Of a stretch of DNA of 64,000 bases, positions 8,571 through 16,238 are shown in pieces (positions within the stretch are counted from its first letter, which is position 1; each line of letters starts with the position of its first letter). A model generated the notes under the pieces. It saw only the letters and a program-made list of their open reading frames with translations, was not told where the DNA came from and made no database searches. Both the position numbers and the translations under genes were made by a program. Source of the stretch: Burkholderia sp052045245 (GTDB lineage Bacteria; Pseudomonadota; Gammaproteobacteria; Burkholderiales; Burkholderiaceae); NCBI RefSeq assembly GCF_052045245.1, contig NZ_JBQEON010000001.1, positions 186,001 through 250,000 on the forward strand, given 5' to 3'.

Positions 8571-9305
8571 TCAGCCGCCGTTGCGCGGCAGAAACCCCAT
8601 CGGATCGACGACCTTGCCGTTCTGCCGGACTTCGAATTCGAACGTCGCGCGGCCGCTCGCGTCGGTGCCCATCTCCGCGATCGGCTGGCCCGCGCGCACC
8701 GCGTCGCCTTCGTTGACGAGCAGCTTGCCGTTGTGTCCATAGGCCGTGATGAGCCCGTTGTCGTGCTTGAGGATCACGAGCGGCCCGTATGCCTTGACGC
8801 CGGACCCGGCGTAGACCACCCGCCCGTTCGCCGCGGCCCGCACCGAATGGTCGGGCCCCGATGCGGCGATCACGATGCCGCGCGTCTTGCCGGCCGAGAA
8901 CGGCGTCGCGACGATACCCGTGGCCGGCCAGGCCAGCGAGCCGGGTTGCGCGGCCGCGGCGGACGGCTGCCCGAGCGACGTCGCGGCAGGCGGCGGCGCG
9001 ACGCGCAGCACCTGGCCCGGCGACACGGCGTCGTTGGGCGACATGTGGTTCCAGCTGGCCACGTCCTGCACGCGCTGCCCGTAGGCGGCGGCGATGCCGG
9101 CGAGCGTGTCGCCCGGATTCACGCGGTAATAGCCGGCGATCACACCCGGCGTGGCGGCCGACATCGGCGTCGACGGCCGCATCGGCTGCCAGTTGTCGGT
9201 CCACGGCGTCATCGTACAGCCCGTCAGCGCCACGGCCGCGGCGACGAATGCCGCCTGCGGCAACCAGCGCGTCAGCGCATCGTGGATCGGAGTATTGTTT
9301 CTCAA
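8571..9305 (-). CDS. NlpD-like lipoprotein (LysM plus degenerate M23 domain)
   Basis: A 244-aa envelope lipoprotein. The lipobox LTGC puts the lipid-modified Cys at residue 30. A LysM peptidoglycan-binding domain (YYRVNPGDTLAGIAAAYG) and an M23/LytM domain follow, ending FEFEVRQNGKVVDPM. The metal-ligand positions look lost: where peptidases have HxGxD this protein has TRGIVIA. This resembles E. coli NlpD and EnvC, which activate amidases at division instead of cutting. I use a TTG start at 9305 because GGGAGGA lies just upstream and the next upstream ATG (9425) would add 40 residues before the signal peptide. Confidence 0.8.
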   Translation of the reverse strand: MRNNTPIHDALTRWLPQAAFVAAAVALTGCTMTPWTDNWQPMRPSTPMSAATPGVIAGYYRVNPGDTLAGIAAAYGQRVQDVASWNHMSPNDAVSPGQVLRVAPPPAATSLGQPSAAAAQPGSLAWPATGIVATPFSAGKTRGIVIAASGPDHSVRAAANGRVVYAGSGVKAYGPLVILKHDNGLITAYGHNGKLLVNEGDAVRAGQPIAEMGTDASGRATFEFEVRQNGKVVDPMGFLPRNGG

Positions 9306-9677
9306 GGGTCCTCCCGGATTTGCGTCGTTGCGCCGCCCACCGCCCTCCGGCGCGCGACGCACGATGTCCGGCCGGACGGCCGGACCAACCAGTATCCGAC
9401 CGCTCTCGCGGCCGTCAGTTTCCACAGCGGAACATCGACGTGAACGGGCTCACCGGCCCTTTTTTCGCGTCGTCCCGATCGGCAAAGATACCATTTGTCG
9501 TGGTCGGGACTGCGGCAGGCGCCTCCGCCGGCAACAATCTTGCAGCACCGCAAACGGATGCCGACTGGCCGCAAACCGCGTCGCACGGGGCGTCCGGCGG
9601 GTGTCCGGCCGGCCACGCGCGCCGCCTCCTATACTCGGAAAGGCACCGCGCGATCGAGCGATAACGAGGAGATCACC
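9306..9677. other. Intergenic region, no gene seen
   Basis: This 372-nt stretch separates the divergent NlpD-like gene and the small protein at 9678. It must hold promoters for both. No convincing reading frame, tRNA or strong hairpin is visible. Confidence 0.5.
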
Positions 9678-9998
9678 ATGAACAATGCGACGTTTCTGTC
9701 CGTGCAACTCAACGCCGAGGATTTCGCCGGTACCAGCGGCCTGGTCGAATTGCTGAACCGGCACCTGCTGTTCGCGACCGACGTGGCCGAAGCCGCCGAC
9801 GCCCTCGTCCAGCTGGCGAGCGTCGCGCACCTGAGCGGCGCCACCCGGCACAGCGTCGAGCTGCCGGTGCTCGCAATCGAGCGGCTGCGCGACGCGCTCG
9901 ACACGCTGAGCGGCTACGACGAAGCGTGGCTGCAGGCACTCGAGCCGGCCGACACGCTGTTCCGGGACATCGCTCGCGGCCCGCGGCCGCTGCACTGA
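9678..9998 (+). CDS. Hypothetical 106-aa acidic protein
   Basis: A soluble, acidic 106-aa protein without signal peptide or membrane segment. It is rich in Leu, Ala and Asp and probably all-helical. Codon use matches the host and AGGAGA lies 8 nt before ATG 9678, so it is likely expressed. I do not recognise a family. It converges with a DUF4148 gene, and the hairpin between them has its T-run on the minus strand. Confidence 0.6.
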   Translation: MNNATFLSVQLNAEDFAGTSGLVELLNRHLLFATDVAEAADALVQLASVAHLSGATRHSVELPVLAIERLRDALDTLSGYDEAWLQALEPADTLFRDIARGPRPLH

Positions 9999-10016
9999 CG
10001 CGGCGCACCGCCAATG

Positions 10017-10055
10017 AAAACAGCCCGCCGTTCCGTGATGCGGAACGACGGGCTG
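10017..10055 (-). terminator. Intrinsic terminator of the DUF4148 gene
   Basis: A stem of 15 bp with one mismatch (10021-10035 with 10041-10055, loop TGATG), followed on the minus strand by TTTT. It lies 66 nt beyond the DUF4148 stop codon. Confidence 0.8.
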
Positions 10056-10120
10056 CCTGCACTGCATTACGCTGCTCGGGGTCAGATCGGGCCGCGCGTG
10101 CGGCCTGCGATCAATGCCGA

Positions 10121-10465
10121 TTAACGACCCTTGTAGACCGGTGCGCCATCCGACACGCGCTTGACCTGCCAGCCGGTCTTGGCGACTGCCGGCGCGCCCG
10201 ACTCTTGTTGGGCAGCGGGCTGGGCACCGTAGCCGCTCGTATCGGCAGCGGCGACGTTCTGTTGCGGGTTCAGGCGAGCTTCGGCGGCCTGGATGCTTGC
10301 CGGGTAGTCGGTACGGTCGCTGCCCAGCTTGTAGCCGGCCTGTTGCAGCGCGGACAGTTCAGACTTCACCTGCGCACGGGTGACAGGCGCGCTCTGTTGG
10401 GCAAACGACACGGCGGGAACGGCGAGAACGGCAGCTGCAGCGAACGTTGCGATCAGCGATTTCAT
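10121..10465 (-). CDS. DUF4148 domain secreted protein
   Basis: A 114-aa protein with a clear Sec signal peptide (residues 1-22, ending VSFAQ), then VTRAQVKSEL and a segment with SDRTDYPASIQAAEARL. This TRAxVxxEL...Y P motif is the DUF4148 signature; many paralogues occur in Burkholderia as small periplasmic proteins of unknown role. The start at 10465 has an excellent Shine-Dalgarno, GGAGGT. The C-terminal QVKRVSDGAPVYKGR is poorly conserved in the family as far as I can tell. Confidence 0.88.
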   Translation of the reverse strand: MKSLIATFAAAAVLAVPAVSFAQQSAPVTRAQVKSELSALQQAGYKLGSDRTDYPASIQAAEARLNPQQNVAAADTSGYGAQPAAQQESGAPAVAKTGWQVKRVSDGAPVYKGR

Positions 10466-10664
10466 GATTACCTCCGGGATTTTTTTGCTTCGCCGCACAC
10501 ACCATGTCTGCAGCGATTGATCAAAGTTTAGTCCGGAGATCACCTAGGGAAAACCATGAAACAACGAAAACACTGTTTCCTGAGTGCCAACAATTCCGAC
10601 ATCCGGGAAGGAGAAACCCTACTCGAAGAATAGAATTTCGCAACAATACCGCCTCGCCTGCTAG

Positions 10665-12077
10665 TTACGACCAGTTCGCGTGGAAGCTGCCCGGCTTGTC
10701 GGTCCGCTCGAACGTGTGCGCGCCGAAGAAGTCTCGCTGCGCCTGCACAAGGTTCGCCGGCAGCCGCTCCGAACGGTAGCTGTCGAAGTAAGCGACCGCC
10801 GACGCGAACGCCGGCACCGGCACGCCCGCCTTCACCGCCGCCACCACGACGTCGCGCAGCGAGGCCTGGTAATTCGCGGCGATGTCCTTGAAGTACGGAT
10901 CGAGCAGCAGGTTCGCGAGCACCGGATCCTGCGCGTATGCGTCCGTGATCTTCTGCAGGAAGCGCGCACGGATGATGCAGCCCGCGCGGAAGATCTTCGC
11001 GATCGTCCCGAGATCGAGGTTCCAGCCGTACTCTTCGGACGCCGTGCGCAATTGCGCGAAGCCCTGTGCGTACGAGATCACCTTGCTCAGGTACAGCGCG
11101 CGGCGCACTGCTTCGACGAACGCGGCACGATCGCCGTCGAACGGCGCGGCGGCCGGGCCCGACAGGATCTTGCTGGCCGCGACGCGCTCGGTCTTCAGCG
11201 ACGACAGCACGCGCGCGAACACCGACTCGGTGATGAGCGGCAGCGGCACGCCGAGATCCAGCGCGTTCTGGCTCGTCCACTTGCCGGTGCCCTTCTGCGC
11301 GGCGCGGTCGAGAATCACGTCGACGAGGTGCTTGCCGGTTTCGTCGTCCTTCTTGCCGAAGATCTTCGACGTGATCTCGATCAGATAGCTGTCGAGTTCG
11401 CCCTGGTTCCACTCGGTGTACACCGCGCCGAGTTCGTCGTTGGTCAGGCCGGCGACGTCCTTCAGCACCGCATAGCTCTCGGCGATCAGCTGCATGTCGC
11501 CGTATTCGATCCCGTTGTGGACCATCTTCACATAGTGGCCCGCACCGTCCGGGCCCATGTACGCGACGCACGGCTCGCCGTCCGACGGCGCCTTCGCGGC
11601 GATCTGCTTGAGGATCGGCTCGACCAGGTCGTACGCGTCGCGCTGGCCGCCAGGCATGATCGACGGGCCGCGCAGCGCGCCCTCTTCGCCGCCCGACACG
11701 CCGGTGCCGATGAAGTGCAGGCCCGATTGCGCGAGTTCCTGGTTGCGGCGGATCGTGTCGGTAAAGTGCGTATTGCCGCCGTCGATCAGCACGTCGCCCT
11801 TCTCGAGCAGCGGCTTGAGCGATGCGATCGTCGCATCGGTCGCTTCGCCGGCCTTCACCATCATCAGGATCCGGCGCGGCGTTTCGAGCGATGCGACGAA
11901 TTCTTCGAGCGTATAGGTCGGCACCAGATTGCGGCCGGGGAATTCGGCGATCAGTTCGTCGGTTTTCTCGCGGCTGCGGTTGTACACCGACACCGCGTAA
12001 CCGCGGCTCTCGATATTGAGTGCGAGATTGCGGCCCATCACCGCGAGCCCGATCACACCGATTGCTTGTTTGCCCAT
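10665..12077 (-). CDS. gnd: 6-phosphogluconate dehydrogenase, decarboxylating
   Basis: A 470-aa enzyme that oxidises 6-phosphogluconate to ribulose 5-phosphate, CO2 and NADPH in the pentose phosphate pathway. The N-terminal Rossmann domain carries GLAVMGRNLALN. The signature ILIDGGNTHF and the catalytic stretch GHYVKMVHNGIEYG (Lys and His-Asn) are intact. The C-terminal all-helical domain runs to RTDKPGSFHANWS. Length fits the long dimeric type (about 470 aa) as opposed to the 300-aa type. It appears monocistronic; the upstream neighbour, a methyltransferase gene, ends about 100 nt before it. Confidence 0.97.
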   Translation of the reverse strand: MGKQAIGVIGLAVMGRNLALNIESRGYAVSVYNRSREKTDELIAEFPGRNLVPTYTLEEFVASLETPRRILMMVKAGEATDATIASLKPLLEKGDVLIDGGNTHFTDTIRRNQELAQSGLHFIGTGVSGGEEGALRGPSIMPGGQRDAYDLVEPILKQIAAKAPSDGEPCVAYMGPDGAGHYVKMVHNGIEYGDMQLIAESYAVLKDVAGLTNDELGAVYTEWNQGELDSYLIEITSKIFGKKDDETGKHLVDVILDRAAQKGTGKWTSQNALDLGVPLPLITESVFARVLSSLKTERVAASKILSGPAAAPFDGDRAAFVEAVRRALYLSKVISYAQGFAQLRTASEEYGWNLDLGTIAKIFRAGCIIRARFLQKITDAYAQDPVLANLLLDPYFKDIAANYQASLRDVVVAAVKAGVPVPAFASAVAYFDSYRSERLPANLVQAQRDFFGAHTFERTDKPGSFHANWS

Positions 12078-12174
12078 TATTCAATTCTCCGGAAAAAACG
12101 GGGCGCGACCCGAACCGGGCCGCGCGCACAGGCGAAAGGATAGTGGAAACCCGGCCGCGATGCGCGCATGCGCG

Positions 12175-12819
12175 TCACTGCTCGGCGTGCGGCAGACGCC
12201 GGAACACGACGCTCAGGTTGTTGGCCGGCATCTCGACGACCTCGACGCAGTCGAGCCCGCGGTCGAGGCCGAGCGCGACGACCGCCTCGAGATCGCGCAC
12301 GCCCCACGACGGGTCGCGGCTGCGCAACTGCTGGTCAAATGCTTCGTTGGACGGTGCCGTGTGCCGGCCTTCGCGGCGATACGGGCCGTACAGGAACAGC
12401 ACGCCACCGGGGCGCAATACGCGTGCCGCGCCGGCAAACAGTGCGTCGGTGCAGGCCCACGGCGAGATGTGAATCATGTTGATGCAGACGATCGCGTCGA
12501 GCGCCACGCCCGGCCACGACGACGCGTCGCGCACGTCGAACGCGAGCGGCTCGGCGAGATTCGGGAGGCCCGCATGCGCGACCCATGCGGCAATCGAGCG
12601 GCGCGCGTGCGCGTCGGGGTCGCTCGGCTGCCAGCGCAGGCCCGGCAGCGCCTGCGCGAAGTGGACGGCATGCTGCCCGGTGCCGCTGGCGATCTCGAGC
12701 ACGCTGCCGCTCGCCGGCAACACGCGGCGCAGCACGTCGAGGATCGGCCCGCGGTTGCGCTCGGCCGCGGGCGCCAACAGCCGCGCGGACGGATCGGGCG
12801 TAGACGCCGGCCCGGTCAC
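12175..12819 (-). CDS. DUF938 class I SAM-dependent methyltransferase
   Basis: A 214-aa protein of the DUF938 family. It has the hallmark SPSARLLAPAAERN-like opening (here DPSARLLAPAAERN), motif I VLEIASGTGQHA for SAM binding, the acidic DVRDASSW and a late MIHISPWACT. The substrate is unknown. No ATG fits; the GTG at 12817-12819 overlaps the sirtuin stop codon as GTGA, so the two are almost surely translationally coupled. The pairing with an NAD-dependent deacylase suggests a shared modification-related job, but that is inference. Confidence 0.88.
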   Translation of the reverse strand: MTGPASTPDPSARLLAPAAERNRGPILDVLRRVLPASGSVLEIASGTGQHAVHFAQALPGLRWQPSDPDAHARRSIAAWVAHAGLPNLAEPLAFDVRDASSWPGVALDAIVCINMIHISPWACTDALFAGAARVLRPGGVLFLYGPYRREGRHTAPSNEAFDQQLRSRDPSWGVRDLEAVVALGLDRGLDCVEVVEMPANNLSVVFRRLPHAEQ

Positions 12820-13712
12820 GATGCGTGCTCCGGCGCGCTGCCGGCGACACCCAGCCGCGCATTCAGCGCATCGAGCGCAGGCGCGCAACGCGCTTCGATC
12901 TTCAGCGTCAGCATCGGATCGGCACGCGTGTGGCCGAGGTTCAGCGCGGCGACAGGCTTGTCCTGCGCCTGCGCCCACACGCAGAACCGGTAGCCGGAAT
13001 ACACCATCAGCGACGAGCCGACCACGAGCAGCGCATCGGCCGCGTCGAGCGCCTGCGACGCGCGCGCGACGCGTTCGCGCGGCACGTTCTCGCCGAAGAA
13101 CACCACCGCCGGCTTCAGCAGCCCGCCGCAGGCCGGGCAGGCCGGGATGCGGAACGTGTCGAGCGCGGCCCATTCGAGGTGCGCGTCGCCGTCGGCGGCA
13201 GGCTCCGCCTGCGCGCCCAGCAATTCGGGGTTATCCGTTTCGAGCACGGTCTGGATCGTCGCGCGCGCATGATCCGCGCCGCAATCGAGGCACGTGACGC
13301 CGTTGATGCCGCCATGCAGTTCGATCACGTCGTCGCTGCCCGCGCGCTGGTGCAGGCCGTCGACGTTCTGCGTGACGAGGCGTTCGATCCGGCCGGTGCC
13401 GCCGAGCCGCGCGAGCGCGACGTGCGACCGGTTCGGCTGCGCGCGGCCGACCACCGGCCAGCCGATCATGCTGCGCGCCCAGTAGCGTCGGCGCGCGGCG
13501 TCGGAACCGAGGAATTCGTGGAGCTGGATCGGCGGCGAGCGCATCCATTGACCGTTGCGGTCGCGATAACCGGGAATGCCGGAATCCGTGCTGATGCCCG
13601 CGCCGGTCAGCACGAACAGCCGCGGATGGCGCTCGACGAACGTGTGCAGCGCATCGAGCGCGGCCGGCTCGATGCTGGCGGATGAGGGGTCGTGCAAGTC
13701 GGTATCGTTCAT
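12816..13712 (-). CDS. Sirtuin-family NAD-dependent protein deacylase
   Basis: A 298-aa sirtuin. The NAD-binding motif GAGISTDSGIPGYRD is at residues 37-51, TQNVDGLH at 114-121, the catalytic His at 133 (ELHGG), and the structural zinc cysteines at 141, 144, 192 and 195. The motif spelling and the FFGENVP segment resemble SIRT4-like (class II) sirtuins more than E. coli CobB. It removes acyl groups from lysines using NAD. The start at 13712 (MNDTDLHD) is chosen because upstream codons run into the structured leader. It is the first gene of a two-gene unit. Confidence 0.9.
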   Translation of the reverse strand: MNDTDLHDPSSASIEPAALDALHTFVERHPRLFVLTGAGISTDSGIPGYRDRNGQWMRSPPIQLHEFLGSDAARRRYWARSMIGWPVVGRAQPNRSHVALARLGGTGRIERLVTQNVDGLHQRAGSDDVIELHGGINGVTCLDCGADHARATIQTVLETDNPELLGAQAEPAADGDAHLEWAALDTFRIPACPACGGLLKPAVVFFGENVPRERVARASQALDAADALLVVGSSLMVYSGYRFCVWAQAQDKPVAALNLGHTRADPMLTLKIEARCAPALDALNARLGVAGSAPEHAS

Positions 13713-13836
13713 GTTGACGGCGGGTGATCGGGCACGCAGGCAGGCCGTGCGCCCGCACGGGCGGCCAACGCGCCAGCACATGATACAGAACGCCGTGCGA
13801 TCGGGCCGGCGGTCCACGCGCGAAACCGGCGCTGCC

Positions 13837-13905
13837 AAAAAAGACGCCCATCGACCACATGGCGATGGGCGCTTCAACAATTGATCCATCGGGGTAGTGG
13901 ATCAA
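13837..13905 (-). promoter_or_regulatory. Two-hairpin leader or small RNA upstream of the sirtuin gene
   Basis: Read on the minus strand, hairpin 1 pairs TTGATCCA (13905-13898) with TGGATCAA (13888-13881) around a C-rich loop. Hairpin 2 pairs CGCCCATCG with CGATGGGCG (13871-13863 with 13853-13845) and is followed by TCTTTTTT, a textbook intrinsic terminator. CGATGG in the 3' part of hairpin 1 (13891-13886) can pair instead with CCATCG of the terminator stem, so the two structures could be exclusive. The T-run ends 125 nt before the sirtuin ATG. It is either a transcription attenuator or the 3' end of a small RNA. Confidence 0.55.
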
Positions 13906-14731
13906 CTGACAGCACAATGTCGTCGGATCCGCCGCGGTGCGGCCGGCGGACCATTCCCCTGAACTACGCCTGCGATTTGCTGATGTTGCGCGGATCGCCG
14001 CGCCGCCGGCCCGTCCTTCCGGACCGTTTCGGCTTTGCCGGTTCGCCGCCATGCGCCGCGTGCGGCACGCACGCGCATGCGACGCGTGCGGCGCGCTGGC
14101 AATTCGCGCGTCGGAATGACGGTCCGGAAGTCATGGTCGCCCATCGGCGCGCACTCGCGGTTCATTCCCGACGGCCGACTGGCACCGGTCGACCTCGTGC
14201 GTCACACCTGCACGTCGTCGTTCGGAACAAACCCGATTGGTCCGGATGGAACGGAAAGCCGCGCGCTCATGTCGCCGCAATCAACGGCGAAGCGAATTCA
14301 CGGGCAGGTCGGCGATTCATGTTTGCAACATGACTCGTTGCGATTTGGTCTGTTCTCATTGTCTTGTCCCTGTCTTCGATGCATCCGACCCACTGAAGCG
14401 ATCGCCCGGTCGTACTCCGCCGGCGATCGCGCTCACGGCGCATACAGACATGCAAGGAGCGCACCATGTTTCGCGGCGCAAGGCCACACGGGCCGATGAA
14501 ATGATCCGATGCAAATTGCACGGCGACAGATACGCGCAAACGTTTCGAAAGTGAAACGACGGGAAACGGCCCGCCCGGTCGACGGGAAGCGGGCAGGACG
14601 CCGGTGTTACAGGAATGGGACGCGTGCGCGGGCCGTGGAGCGGCGTCGCGCTCGGGCCCGCACGATGCTGACGATCAGCCTGCAACCGCCCGCGTCGGCC
14701 GAGTGCCGGCGCCGCCGCTCGAACGCTGCCG
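13906..14731. other. Intergenic region, no convincing gene
   Basis: About 830 nt with somewhat lower GC from 14,150 to 14,540. Frames open on either strand (up to 150 codons) lack family resemblance, host-like codon use and ribosome sites. A leftward promoter feeding the hairpins at 13,837-13,905 is expected here but I cannot point to one. Confidence 0.4.
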
Positions 14732-14901
14732 TCAACGATAGGCTTCGAGCACCTTCACGCGGCGTTCGGTGGCGTCGACACGGCAACCGTCGTATTCGAT
14801 CAGGCCGAGCGTGCCGCCGGCGTCCGACTGCCGCGACTCCGCGCATCGTGCGCCCCGCGCCTTGAGCCAGCGCCGCTCGTGCGGCGCAAGCGGCGCGCAA
14901 A
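14732..14901 (-). pseudogene. 3' remnant of an LprI-like (DUF1311) lysozyme inhibitor gene
   Basis: On the minus strand the frame ending TGA at 14734-14732 reads ERRWLKARGARCAE, then GTLGLIEYDGCRVDATERR, then VKVLEAYR. The WLKxR...C and ...C...ER spacing is that of the C-terminal half of LprI/DUF1311 domains. An in-frame TAA lies just upstream (near 14,903) and there is no start codon between, so only about 55 codons survive. The intact N-terminus would have occupied the space now holding the promoter of the LLM oxidoreductase gene. Confidence 0.5.
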
Positions 14902-14957
14902 CACGTTAGCATGCGGACACGGCGCGGCGCGCACGCCCTTCGCCCCGTCTTCAAGGA

Positions 14958-15923
14958 ATGGACATGACCCTGCCCGCCTCCGAGCGCGCCGACGTTGCCC
15001 ATCGCGTATTCGCGCCCGAGCGGCTGTCGATCGGCCTCACGCTGCCGCTGCTGCGCCGCGGCCATGCCGTCGCCGATTTCAACGAGCAGCTCGAACTGGC
15101 GGCGCTGGCCGATTCGCTCGGCTTTCGCGCGCTGTGGATTCGCGACGTGCCGCTCAACAGCGCCGACTACCCCGACCCGGTCGGGCATCTCGATCCGTGG
15201 GTGCTGCTCGGCGCGCTCGCAGCGCGCACGCACCGGATCGCGCTCGCCAGCGGCGCGATCGTGCTGCCGCTGCGCCATCCGCTGCATATCGCGAAAGGCG
15301 CGCTGTCGGTCGCGACGCTGTCCGGCGGACGCTTCATCCTCGGCCTCGGCTCCGGCGACCGGCCGCCCGAATATGCGGCGTTCGGCGTCGATGCGGACAC
15401 GCGGCGCGACCGCTATCGCCGCCATTGGGACATCGTCGCGGCCGCGCTCGGCGTGCCGTCCCGCGTGCTGCCCGACGAGACGCCGCCCGACGCGCCCGAT
15501 TTCACGCTGCTGCCGCGCGGCGACGACGCGGTGCCGATGCTCGCGGTCGGCTCGGGCGGGCAAAGCGTCGACTGGATCGCACGGAACGCGATCGGCTGGA
15601 TGACGTACCACCGCGATCCGGACACGCAGCGCGCCCGTTATTCGATGTGGCGCGCGGCCGTCGAGCGGCTCGCCCAGCCGGCGTTTCGCGCGTTCGGCGT
15701 ATCGATGCGGCTCGATCTCGACGCGAAGCGCGATGGGCCGGCCACCGCGCTGCCGCTCGGTTACGCAACCGGCCGGGATGCGCTGATCGACATCCTGCAG
15801 GACATGCGGGCGGCCGGCACCCATCATGTCACGCTGAATCCCGGTTCAGCGCGGCCCGTGCGCGAGGTCGTCGAGGAAATCGCCGAGCACGTCCTGCCGA
15901 TCTTTCACGGCGGGCAGGACTGA
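14958..15923 (+). CDS. LLM-class flavin-dependent oxidoreductase (luciferase-like)
   Basis: A 321-aa bacterial-luciferase-fold protein. It shows FNEQLELAALADSLGFRALWIRDVP, a typical luciferase-like opening, then LASGAIVLPLRHPLHIAKGALSVA and GGRFILGLGSGDRP, which line the F420/FMN pocket. This fits the TIGR03571-type LLM oxidoreductases of proteobacteria. FMN or F420 use and the substrate are not known. The start ATG 14958 follows AAGGAA. The gene appears monocistronic; downstream 300 nt hold nothing clear. Confidence 0.85.
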   Translation: MDMTLPASERADVAHRVFAPERLSIGLTLPLLRRGHAVADFNEQLELAALADSLGFRALWIRDVPLNSADYPDPVGHLDPWVLLGALAARTHRIALASGAIVLPLRHPLHIAKGALSVATLSGGRFILGLGSGDRPPEYAAFGVDADTRRDRYRRHWDIVAAALGVPSRVLPDETPPDAPDFTLLPRGDDAVPMLAVGSGGQSVDWIARNAIGWMTYHRDPDTQRARYSMWRAAVERLAQPAFRAFGVSMRLDLDAKRDGPATALPLGYATGRDALIDILQDMRAAGTHHVTLNPGSARPVREVVEEIAEHVLPIFHGGQD

Positions 15924-16238
15924 TTCATCAGGAATCCGGAACGCATCGCAGGTAGCGTAAGACGTGGATTGCGCCGGACCGATGCGCCGCCGAGCATGCT
16001 TCGTTCCCGGTCCGGCCGAAACGACCTGCCCGAACAGCGGAGCACGAACGGCCCGGACTGACGCCGACGTCACTCGAAACGAATTGTCCGGCATGCTGTA
16101 GACGCCCGCAGCGCTTGCCGCATGCCCGATACGAATACTCATCGAAGGAACTATTCGGCCCCGCTCGCGATCATGTTAACTTCCGTCCATCGTCCAGCCT
16201 GGCGGGCCGCACCGCGATGCGCGCCCGCCTGCCCATTC
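15924..16238. other. Intergenic region, no gene seen
   Basis: This stretch of 315 nt between the LLM oxidoreductase and the mechanosensitive channel carries no clear gene or hairpin. In-frame ATGs at 16122 and 16173 could extend the channel gene upstream, but the signal peptide then would not be N-terminal. Confidence 0.4.

Noticed and set aside
13881..14333. 150-codon frame on + strand in the intergenic region
   Set aside because: No ribosome site or resemblance; starts inside the hairpin leader.
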